NCBI GenBank assembly: GCA_002238855.1
Contig: MPND01000031.1
Coordinates: 1 to 45,065 of the forward strand
Reading direction: 5' to 3'
DNA length: 45,065 nt
Source: SAR202 cluster bacterium bin90
Lineage (GTDB): Bacteria > Chloroflexota > Dehalococcoidia > Lucifugimonadales > JADFKI01
Every line of letters begins with the position of its first letter. Position 1 is the stretch's first letter. Positions 25,959-32,496 of this stretch are shown in pieces. A model generated the notes under the pieces. That model was not told the origin of the DNA, did not search any database, and saw nothing but the letters and a program-made list of their open reading frames with translations. Position numbers and translations under genes: made by a program.

Positions 25959-26501
25959 TTAGCCCCTAGCCAGCAGAATCTGCAGCACATCGGGCGCAGC
26001 CTGCATCGCTCGCTCTCGCAGGCGCTCCTCGTCGAGGCTTCCCAGTGGGTGTGGCAGCACCACGAACGGGTAGTCCGGTATCCCGCCGATATTGGACATC
26101 GCCTTCCCGCTCGATATGAACGGCTCCGTGCATATCACCGCCGTGGGGATGCCCAGCTTCTCAAGTGTAATTCCGTCGTGCACACTGCACGATGAGCAAG
26201 ACCCTCAGTCACCCGACGAGGTAATCACCACGTCGCACTGCTCCACAAGCTCGTCGATGATATGCTCCGGGCACGGCCTCGAAGCATTCATCTTGTTCCG
26301 CGCAACAACGGCCTTGAACTCGTACCTGTCCGCCAGCACTTCCTGCGTAAGCGCCAGTATCTCCTCCGAGTTAATCTTGCCGTTCGCCAGCAACCCGATC
26401 ACCTTGCCGTCAAGCGTATCCGGCCGCTTGGCAACTACCGCATCCTCCGGTATCGCCTGCACCGTCGGATCCAGCACCTGAAGTCTCTCCGCTACAACCA
26501 T
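25959..26501 (-). CDS. UGSC-motif selenoprotein (in-frame UGA = Sec99)
   Basis: One gene of 180 residues read through an in-frame TGA at 26205-26207. Upstream: an AAGGAG-supported ATG, then a first half rich in GKVIGLLANGKINSEEILALTQEVL and ending VVITSSGD. The TGA codon follows, then GSCSSCSVHDGITLEKLGIPTAVIC without any frame shift. The joined sequence, GD-U-GSC...SVHDGI.LEKLGIPT, is the signature of the UGSC selenoprotein family, where U may be Cys in relatives. A SECIS-like hairpin starts 13 bases past the TGA, and a tRNA-Sec gene is in the same window. Function of the family is unknown; the U-G-S-C pair suggests thiol/selenol redox chemistry. It follows a 345-residue partner gene after 66 bp. 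Automatic callers would report two fragments. Confidence 0.9.
26176..26192 (-). promoter_or_regulatory. bacterial SECIS-like hairpin after the Sec codon
   Basis: On the mRNA, UCGUGCA-GUG-UGCACGA begins 13 bases after the UGA, giving a 7-bp perfect stem (or 5 bp with an AGUGU loop). Bacterial SECIS elements are hairpins within the reading frame whose apical loop lies about 16-37 bases after the UGA and contains a G/U. This one has its loop at about 20-22. It would recruit SelB. Confidence 0.7.
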
Positions 26502-26567
26502 AACGGACTCCTTTCTGCTCCTGTCCTATTCAACCAGCCCACAATTTCAGTAGTCTTGAAGTTCAAG

Positions 26568-27605
26568 TCAAGGGACATCGATCTTCTTGCACACCGACCG
26601 CGAATTCGACCCGCCACCCCACAGCGGTATCACCTGCGAGAAGGCGCCCGCAAATCCGCCGGCAACGAGTAGTGTGATGTTGTCTCCGGATTCGACCGTC
26701 GCGAGCATCGCCTCCGGGTCGGCTCCGTCGGGTGCCGTATGCCCCGCATCAATCCAATCCACAACCTTCCGCCGCGCCCTTTCACTCAGGAACGCCTTCA
26801 CATCCGCCTTGCTCCAGCCCGCACTACCCAGATATCCCACATGCTCAGGGCAAAGCACAACAACAACCTCTCCTTGCCCAAATCCCGCAGCAAACATGGC
26901 ATCCCTGAAGCTCACAAGAATCGTCTCAGGTGTATTCCCCTTATGGTTGGGTACCTGCGTCGCCGACAGCCCTGCAAATAGCGTGATCGCGCTCGAATCT
27001 GCTGGCAATCCACGTTCCACATGCAGTGGCTCCCAAGGGCTGACCTCCTCCGCCTCCGCGATGCACCATGTGTACTTGCCCGGATGCCCCAGTGTCGCCT
27101 TGTCCAGTGCCCCCGGCACCGCTCCCGTCACATTGATGATGACCAGCCGTATCGCACGCCCGATTGTCGCATTCGCCCTGTGCCCCGGCCCGAACACGCT
27201 CACCGACGAATTCATCGCCAGGTCATTTGCGATTGGGCCATTCACCACCGCCAGCACCGCTGCGCCCATCGTGCTCACCGTGATCGCATGCAGATTGAAC
27301 TGCGGCTCCACGAACGCCTCCACCGCAGCCAGCACCACCGGAAAATACTCCGGCAGGCACCCCGCCATCACAGCGTTGATCGCAACCTTCTCGACCGTGA
27401 TCACGCGCCCCTTTGTCGGCTCCGTCCCCAGAATCTCCGAAGGCGACCGCCCCACATAGTCCAGGAATTCGCCAACACGCTCAGGTGTCGGCGGCACCAC
27501 CGGCAACCCATCCGTCCACCCCGAACGGAAGTAGTGCTCAATCACATCGGCGGCGCTGTCAAACTCAAACAGATCGGAAGTTAGCGGTTGCAAGCTCAAA
27601 TCCAC
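26568..27605 (-). CDS. conserved protein, putative partner of the UGSC selenoprotein
   Basis: A protein of 345 residues not assigned to a characterised enzyme. It opens with a conserved-looking block, RSGWTDGLPVVPPTPERVGEFLDYVGR, then VEKVAINAVMAGCLPEYFPVVLAAVEAF, NLHAITVSTMGAAVLAVVNGPIANDLAMN, NATIGRAIRLVIINVTGAVPG, and a glycine-rich end GGFAGAFSQVIPLWGGGS. It looks soluble and alpha/beta, without signal peptide. The gene ends 66 bp before the selenoprotein start on the same strand, so the two probably form one transcript and act together; this is inference. The start is either GTG 27605 or TTG 27599; the latter has GGAG at a better distance. No cysteine pair is obvious. Confidence 0.7.
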   Translation of the reverse strand: MDLSLQPLTSDLFEFDSAADVIEHYFRSGWTDGLPVVPPTPERVGEFLDYVGRSPSEILGTEPTKGRVITVEKVAINAVMAGCLPEYFPVVLAAVEAFVEPQFNLHAITVSTMGAAVLAVVNGPIANDLAMNSSVSVFGPGHRANATIGRAIRLVIINVTGAVPGALDKATLGHPGKYTWCIAEAEEVSPWEPLHVERGLPADSSAITLFAGLSATQVPNHKGNTPETILVSFRDAMFAAGFGQGEVVVVLCPEHVGYLGSAGWSKADVKAFLSERARRKVVDWIDAGHTAPDGADPEAMLATVESGDNITLLVAGGFAGAFSQVIPLWGGGSNSRSVCKKIDVP

Positions 27606-27650
27606 ACTCCAAGCATTCTCTATTACGCTCAGATTATATGGCTACGCAGG

Positions 27651-27680
27651 CATCCTGTCCATCCTGCACATCAATGTTAG
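27651..27680 (+). repeat. dispersed repeat family A, full-length copy
   Basis: A 30-base element that starts CATCCTGTCCATCC and ends ATCAATGTTAG. The copy inside the gene at 31780-31809 matches it at 25 of 30 positions. It lies upstream of the gamma-glutamyltransferase-like gene, between that gene and the divergent selenoprotein partner gene. Confidence 0.7.
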
Positions 27681-27744
27681 AATTCGCACTCTTATGTTAA
27701 AGTTACCGACAGCAATCACCCAATACCTAGGAGGACGCACAAAT

Positions 27745-29454
27745 ATGAACTCCCAACCCACCATCACACGCGTAGTAAAGGAAGAAGCCCGCGCCCCAAG
27801 CGCAATGGTCGCCACCAAAGACCGCGAGGCAACCCGCGCAGGTTTGCGAATGCTCGCACAGGGCGGCAACGCCATCGACGCCGCAGTAGCATCCTGCTTC
27901 GCCATCGGCGTCATCGAGCCTGCCTCCAGCGGCATCGGCGGCGGCGGCTACCTCGTTTATCAGGTCGGCGACCAGGGCGGTGTCATCGGCTTCCCAATGA
28001 AGGGACCCCTATCAGCAAAGCCTGATATGTACGAACTCACGGGCGAGGCCGCCACAGGCTCATTCGGCTGGCCCGGCGTCGTAAACGACGACAACATCGA
28101 GGGCTTCCGCTCCATCGCAACCCCAGGCGCAGTCGCCGGACTCTGCGAAGCGCACCGCCGTTTCGGCAAGCTTCCCCTCAGCGAAGTCCTTGCCCCCGCC
28201 GTCAGCCTAGCCCGCGACGGCTTCGTCCCCAACCTCTTCGGCCTCAACCAGATCAGCAGCACGGCGGGCATGCTCATGCGCTATGACGAGTTGCGACGAG
28301 TCCTCATGCCCGGCGGTAACATGCCAATGGGCGACGTCGTGGACAGAGTAGTCCTCAAGCAGCCCGAACTCGCCAATGTCCTCGAAGCGATAGGCAAGGG
28401 CGGCCCCGACGCCTTCTACAAGGGAGACATCGCGAAAGCCATCACATCCGACATTCAGGCAAACGGCGGCATCCTCTCTGAAGAGGACATGGCAAATTAC
28501 GAGCCGAAAGTCTGGGACAAGGGTCTGGAGTTCAAGTACCACGGACACACCGTCCGCGTGCCTCCATTCGCCTGCGCCGGCATCACCAGCACAATGACGC
28601 TGAAGCTGCTCGACGGCTTCGATGTCTCCTCGATGGGGCACAACTCAGCAGACATGCTGCATGCCTACATCTCCTGCGCCCGTCTTGCCTATGCAGACCG
28701 CTTCCAGTACCTCGCCGACCCCGCCTTTGCCGACGTCCCGTGGAACGGCCTTGTCTCCGACGAATACACCGAACTGCGCCGCGCGTCGATCAGTGACAGG
28801 ATGAACGGCTCCGTAGAAGCAGGCAACCCCTGGGTTCAGGAGGGTAGGGAGCCGACCAGCGTTCTACCGGCAAGCCGTCCCGCCGAGGACAAGGGAACGA
28901 CCCACCTCGTCGTAACCGACTCTGAGGGCAATGGCGTGTCGATTACCAACACGATCATGTCCGGCTTCGGTTCAGGAATCATCCCCAAGGGCACAGGCGT
29001 CGTTATGAACAACGGCATGATGTGGTTCGACCCCGTCCCCGGACGCATCAACTCAATAGCCCCCGGCAGGCTCCCGCTCAACAATATGACGCCCGCGCTC
29101 GTAATGGACCGCAACGGTGTCAAGATGGCTGTCGGCGCATCCGGCGGCAGGCGCATCACGAACTGCGTAACACAGCAGATAGTCAAGGTCATAGACTTCG
29201 ACATGGGTCCTCAGGAGTCGATAGACTCGCCGCGCGTAGATTGCAGCACTCCGCACACCAGCGTTGACCCGCGCCTGGATCCCGCGGTAGTCGCCGCATT
29301 GGAAGCGCGCGGCCATGAAATCCACTCGATCCCCGAGAGCTTCATCGCTTCCGGCTTCCCCACATTCGCAAGCCCCGTAGCCATAGTTCGCGGCTCCGAC
29401 GGTGTTCGCGCCGGTGTTGACACCTTCCAGGCAGCATATGCCGAAGGTCTATAA
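27745..29454 (+). CDS. gamma-glutamyltransferase family protein, no signal peptide
   Basis: A protein of 569 residues starting at 27745, with AGGAGG 10 bases upstream. It is an N-terminal nucleophile hydrolase of the GGT family: ATRAGLRMLAQGGNAIDAAVA near the start, EPASSGIGGGGYLVYQ, and the processing site before Thr385 in KGTTHLVVTDSEGNGVS. Self-cleavage there would give a ~384-residue large and a ~185-residue small subunit. The GGRRITNCVTQQIVKVIDF and IDSPRVDC blocks are typical. There is no signal peptide or anchor, so it should act in the cytoplasm, unlike periplasmic glutathione-degrading GGTs. Cytosolic members include oxamate and acyl-amide hydrolases. The substrate is therefore open. 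Confidence 0.9.
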   Translation: MNSQPTITRVVKEEARAPSAMVATKDREATRAGLRMLAQGGNAIDAAVASCFAIGVIEPASSGIGGGGYLVYQVGDQGGVIGFPMKGPLSAKPDMYELTGEAATGSFGWPGVVNDDNIEGFRSIATPGAVAGLCEAHRRFGKLPLSEVLAPAVSLARDGFVPNLFGLNQISSTAGMLMRYDELRRVLMPGGNMPMGDVVDRVVLKQPELANVLEAIGKGGPDAFYKGDIAKAITSDIQANGGILSEEDMANYEPKVWDKGLEFKYHGHTVRVPPFACAGITSTMTLKLLDGFDVSSMGHNSADMLHAYISCARLAYADRFQYLADPAFADVPWNGLVSDEYTELRRASISDRMNGSVEAGNPWVQEGREPTSVLPASRPAEDKGTTHLVVTDSEGNGVSITNTIMSGFGSGIIPKGTGVVMNNGMMWFDPVPGRINSIAPGRLPLNNMTPALVMDRNGVKMAVGASGGRRITNCVTQQIVKVIDFDMGPQESIDSPRVDCSTPHTSVDPRLDPAVVAALEARGHEIHSIPESFIASGFPTFASPVAIVRGSDGVRAGVDTFQAAYAEGL

Positions 29455-29485
29455 GCCACACTTAGTAAGCTATCCTAAGCGAAAA

Positions 29486-29511
29486 CAGGGGCAGCAATTA
29501 CGCTGCCCCTG
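29486..29511. terminator. hairpin between convergent genes
   Basis: CAGGGGCAGC (29486-29495) pairs with GCTGCCCCTG (29502-29511), a perfect 10-bp stem with loop AATTAC, followed by CTTCTC. It lies between the stop of the GGT-like gene and the stop of the convergent methyltransferase gene, so it may end both transcripts. The stem is nearly the same as that at 5038-5062. Confidence 0.6.
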
Positions 29512-29549
29512 CTTCTCAGTATCTTGTTCTGTACTCCGCAAACCTCTGA

Positions 29550-30377
29550 TTAGCCCCGCTCAGGCATCCACGACAAATAGCCCTGCCTCACTGGCGCTAT
29601 ACCCTTCACCGTAACGCCACCGTCCACATCCTCAAGCAGTTCATCCATCGCCGCCCGCAGCCGAGCTTCTTCAGCGCTCCCGGACGGTACATACAGCCGG
29701 TTCCGCAACTGCGTAAGCGCCACCTCCCTATCCTCAAACTTGTCGGGCAATACAGGCGCCAGCATCTGCACATCCGGGTAGATACCCATCTCCCATAGCG
29801 CATTCACAAGCTCCGGCAGCGCGGGCATGTCAATCCGCTCCTCCCCGTGAACTGGCTTCCAGAAGCGCGAAATACGATTCATCGGAGACTCTATGAACGC
29901 AAGCAGCACGACCAGCGAATTCGCATGCGCCTCCAATTTTCTGACAAAGGGCTCAATGTCCGCCACACCATAAACAACATGCGCGCACAGCACCACATCC
30001 GCAGCCTTCACCTTTGCGTCCTCCCAAGACGCCTGCGTTACCGACACGTTCTCTATGCCTGACTCCATCGAAGACTCCCGCAGTTGCTCGATCATGCTGT
30101 CTGAGGGCTCTACTACATTCACATGCGTACACTTCAACGCCATCGGCAGCGCCATCCGACCCGCGCCGCCGCCCACATCGAGCGCCGAGCATTCCGGCTC
30201 TATCATCGACAGCAGCACATCCAGCACAGGATCGTCCTGCCGTCGCGGGTCCAACCGGAAGAACCGAGCATACGGCTGCCAGAAGTCGTCATCCGACCAG
30301 GCAGCAGCAGCCATCACAGCCTCCGACTGCGCGTGATGCGCCTCCACGCGCTCCTTCCAAGTTTCAATCGCACCCAT
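29550..30377 (-). CDS. class I SAM-dependent methyltransferase
   Basis: A protein of 275 residues. Rossmann methyltransferase motifs: I, ALDVGGGAGRMALPMA (~65-80); acidic end of strand 2, VNVVEPSDSMIEQL (~86-99); post-motif, SVTQASWEDAKVKAADVVLCAHVVYGVAD (~111-139). The N-terminal part (ETWKERVEAHHAQSEAV, WSDDDFWQPYARFFR) suits a small-molecule enzyme rather than an RNA enzyme. The start is backed by GGAGAGGTGG. It is convergent with the GGT-like gene and divergent from the repeat protein gene. The substrate cannot be inferred. Confidence 0.85.
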   Translation of the reverse strand: MGAIETWKERVEAHHAQSEAVMAAAAWSDDDFWQPYARFFRLDPRRQDDPVLDVLLSMIEPECSALDVGGGAGRMALPMALKCTHVNVVEPSDSMIEQLRESSMESGIENVSVTQASWEDAKVKAADVVLCAHVVYGVADIEPFVRKLEAHANSLVVLLAFIESPMNRISRFWKPVHGEERIDMPALPELVNALWEMGIYPDVQMLAPVLPDKFEDREVALTQLRNRLYVPSGSAEEARLRAAMDELLEDVDGGVTVKGIAPVRQGYLSWMPERG

Positions 30378-30564
30378 AAAACCACCTCTCCATAAGTTAC
30401 TGAACCGAACACAACTGAATTTCTATTCAATTAATGATAACACTCTGCCCCCAGACGCATCGGCCCGGGAATTGAGCCTTGACAACTCAAACATCCGTAC
30501 GTATCATAAGTCTGCTGATAAGTACATTTGTTTGCAGTACGAGAGTCAACAATCAGAGTATGTG

Positions 30565-30588
30565 TTTTGTGCCCTTTGTGGCTATTCC
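30565..30588 (+). repeat. 24-base repeat family E, left copy
   Basis: TTTTGTGCCCTTTGTGGCTA followed by TTCC. A second copy at 32079-32102 matches at 21 of 24 positions in the same orientation. The two copies closely bracket the repeat-rich gene 30606-32066. Confidence 0.6.
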
Positions 30589-30605
30589 AGCGAAAGCTGA
30601 CATCC

Positions 30606-32066
30606 ATGTGCATTACAGACGCGTTCCAAATGAAAATTCGCAAGCACACTGACAACGGCGATCTAATCGCCCAGTTCCTCGCGGACACCATCCGCGGAGA
30701 GTACCCTGACGCCAAATACCATCACAAACTCGAAGCCGCAAAGATGCTAACGCGTTACGACTCCTCGGAGCAACCGGATCGCCAAGAATCGCAATTCTGG
30801 GGCCTAATCCCCACACCCGAAGAACTAGCCACAGCGAAAAACACCCCTTCCCCCTCGACGGGGGAAGGCTGGGATGGGGGTGAAGATTCCTCGAATCCTG
30901 TTAGTTACGCCGACATCCTAAACTACGACATCGCCCACCTAATCAGGCAGGAAACATCCGAAGGCCACACCATAGCCGAGTTCCTCGCACACGTAATGAC
31001 CCGAAGGAACCAGCCCTTCACCCCCAAGAAACTCCGCATCAAGCAAACAGACCGAATGGCAGCCGCCAGAGAAATCCTCCGCCGCGGCCACGGACACTGG
31101 GGCAGAAAGCCCAAGCTGAGAGTCTATGCGGACGATGTGGAAGGCACCAACGACTACGAAACCCTGCACACAGACCTCGCCAAGAGAATGCGAGATTACA
31201 ACGAGCACGGCACAGACGCCATCCGCTTCCTATTGGACGTAATGAACGACACCAGCCTCGACCCCGAGGAAGCCTACACCTGGCACCACAAGATGTCAGC
31301 AGCCCACGAGATAATCCGCCGAGGCTGGGACACCAACTACGACAAAATCACCCCCGAAATGCTGCAAGCCTACTGGCAAGACCAGCAAAGCACCCGCCTC
31401 AGCATAGGCCAGAAAAAACACCTGGCCGGCCTCCCCACATTCCTCGACGACTACGACCAGTACGACACCACCGACTACCAAGCCATAGCCGACGCCATCC
31501 GCGACCAAGAAGACCGCGAAGAAGCCGCAGAAAAAGCTCCGTTCGTCCTGAGCCCCGTCCTGAGCCAGTCGAAGGGCCTGTCGAAGGACGAGTCCGCCAG
31601 CAATCGCATGAACAACGAAGCCATCCCCACCCGTCATTCCTACAAAGGCAGGAATCCAGCGGGGCAGGGCGCAGCCACGGAAACCACCAACCCGTTCGTC
31701 CTGAGCCCCGTCCTGAGCCAGTCGAAGGGCCTGTCGAAGGACGAGCCCGCCAGCAATCGCAAGAACACCGAGGACAACACATCCTCCCCATCCTGTACAT
31801 CGATGTCAGTTCTCCCCGACGACCTCGACTGCTACTACGAACCCCTAACCCCCGAAGACCAGGCAATCTTCAACTACAACTCACTAATCGAATCCGGCGA
31901 ATTCGAAGAAGGCGAAATCACCTTCGTGCCCCCATCAGAGGCAGCCCACCGAGACTACGCCATCGCCCTAAAGCAGATCAAGGACGCCGCCAAAGCCGAT
32001 GGCGTCCCCCTCCTCCCCAACCCCCTAGCCGGCACCCTCCGCAAACCCAACATCCGCAGCCCCTAA
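30606..32066 (+). CDS. triple-repeat protein with in-frame palindromic insertions
   Basis: A protein of about 486 residues from the ATG at 30606; a longer frame from 30528 would read through repeat E and is doubted. Three homologous ~45-residue helical units are seen: DNGDLIAQFLADTIRG..HHKLEAAKMLTRY, EGHTIAEFLAHVMTRR..RMAAAREILRRG, and HGTDAIRFLLDVMND..HHKMSAAHEIIRRG. Between and after them are segments that look like translated dispersed repeats: TPSPSTGEGWDGG (30843-30880), PFVLSPVLSQSKGLSKDE twice (31539 and 31692), IPTRHSYKGRNPAG (31623-31664), and SSPSCTSMSVLP (31780-31809). The frame remains open through all of them. No known family is recognised; a helical scaffold or nucleic-acid-binding role is only a guess. 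It is Pro/Asp/Glu-rich near the end. The Shine-Dalgarno is weak. Confidence 0.65.
   Translation: MCITDAFQMKIRKHTDNGDLIAQFLADTIRGEYPDAKYHHKLEAAKMLTRYDSSEQPDRQESQFWGLIPTPEELATAKNTPSPSTGEGWDGGEDSSNPVSYADILNYDIAHLIRQETSEGHTIAEFLAHVMTRRNQPFTPKKLRIKQTDRMAAAREILRRGHGHWGRKPKLRVYADDVEGTNDYETLHTDLAKRMRDYNEHGTDAIRFLLDVMNDTSLDPEEAYTWHHKMSAAHEIIRRGWDTNYDKITPEMLQAYWQDQQSTRLSIGQKKHLAGLPTFLDDYDQYDTTDYQAIADAIRDQEDREEAAEKAPFVLSPVLSQSKGLSKDESASNRMNNEAIPTRHSYKGRNPAGQGAATETTNPFVLSPVLSQSKGLSKDEPASNRKNTEDNTSSPSCTSMSVLPDDLDCYYEPLTPEDQAIFNYNSLIESGEFEEGEITFVPPSEAAHRDYAIALKQIKDAAKADGVPLLPNPLAGTLRKPNIRSP
30846..30868 (+). repeat. palindrome inside gene 30606-32066
   Basis: CCTTCCCCC (30846-30854) pairs with GGGGGAAGG (30860-30868) around a 5-base loop, followed by CTGGGATGGGGGTG. 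The same 'ccctt-cccc ... gggg-aaggg' palindrome occurs between genes at 23589-23617. Here it is translated as PSPSTGEG. Confidence 0.65.
31539..31618 (+). repeat. 80-base direct repeat, copy 1, inside gene
   Basis: Matches 31692-31771 at 77 of 80 positions; the first 54 bases are identical. The copies are offset by 153 bases, exactly 51 codons. The core begins TTCGTCCTGAGC and ends GTCGAAGGACGA, the arms of a common intergenic palindrome in which TCGTCCT pairs with AGGACGA. Confidence 0.85.
31632..31659 (+). repeat. TCATTCC...GGAATCC palindrome inside gene
   Basis: Starts CGTCATTCCTACAAAG and ends AGGAATCCAG; ATTCCT pairs with AGGAAT. It is the 'TCATTCC...GGAATC' palindrome common between genes in many bacteria, here translated as RHSYKGRNP and lying between the two 80-base repeats. 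Confidence 0.65.
31692..31771 (+). repeat. 80-base direct repeat, copy 2, inside gene
   Basis: Second copy of the repeat at 31539-31618, differing at three positions. Both copies are translated in the same frame as PFVLSPVLSQSKGLSKDE followed by a SASNR or PASNR stretch. Confidence 0.85.
31780..31809 (+). repeat. dispersed repeat family A copy inside gene
   Basis: A 30-base element starting CATCCTCCCCATCC and ending ATCGATGTCAG, 25 of 30 identical to the intergenic copy at 27651-27680. Here it is read as SSPSCTSMSV without breaking the frame. Confidence 0.7.
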
Positions 32067-32078
32067 TCCTCTGAGCCC

Positions 32079-32102
32079 TTTTGTGCCTTCTGTGGCTAAT
32101 CC
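32079..32102 (+). repeat. 24-base repeat family E, right copy
   Basis: TTTTGTGCCTTCTGTGGCTA followed by ATCC, 12 bases after the stop of the repeat protein gene. Direct-orientation partner of 30565-30588. Confidence 0.6.
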
Positions 32103-32250
32103 GTCCGCTGACCGATGACGGCTTGTCATTCAGATGACGTATGTTGACCCGCTTATTGCGCCAACAACGCCCAAGTAGTATCCTTTGCCGTGCAACTCCG
32201 ATGCACAGCGACGACAATCCCGTCGCCAAACATCAAGCTGAGAGGCACTC

Positions 32251-32496
32251 ATGGCAATACTCGGATACATCGACTCGCCGCTATCGTGGGCAATCATTGG
32301 CTTCGCCATTGGAGCCGCGCTGGGCGTAACATTCATCTCGGTCGCCCTGCTCGCCGTTGGACTTGGCGCATTCGTGCTTTACATGTTCCTGCACGGTCCC
32401 GCCAGGCGCGAAACCGAAGGCAAGCTCTTCGCAGCCTGCCCAGTCTTCATCGTCGCCTGGATGGTCGGGTTCGTAGTCCACAACCTGGTGCTCTGA
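32251..32496 (+). CDS. small two- to three-segment membrane protein in the lut operon
   Basis: A protein of 81 residues, mostly hydrophobic: WAIIGFAIGAALGVTFISVALLAVGLGAFVLYMFL (one or two passes), a short basic loop HGPARRETEGK, then a further segment LFAACPVFIVAWMVGFVVHNLVL. GAGAGG lies just upstream of its ATG. Its TGA overlaps the lutA ATG (ATGA), so it is translationally coupled to lutA. No named family is recognised. It is too small to be a lactate permease alone; a membrane anchor or accessory for the Lut complex is a possible inference. Confidence 0.75.
   Translation: MAILGYIDSPLSWAIIGFAIGAALGVTFISVALLAVGLGAFVLYMFLHGPARRETEGKLFAACPVFIVAWMVGFVVHNLVL

Noticed and set aside
26205..26501. 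A frameshift or nonsense pseudogene in place of a selenoprotein
   Set aside because: The frame continues in phase on both sides of a single TGA, the flanking residues match the UGSC signature, and a tRNA-Sec gene is present. A random stop would not be expected at exactly the U of the motif.
26587..27459. A 290-codon plus-strand frame opposite the selenoprotein partner gene
   Set aside because: The minus-strand protein has the coherent operon context and ordered motifs. The plus frame is Ser/Pro/Thr-rich shadow sequence.
30846..31809. CRISPR array from the closely placed repeats in gene 30606-32066
   Set aside because: Repeats are of different families and uneven spacing, only two are near-identical, and no cas gene is present.
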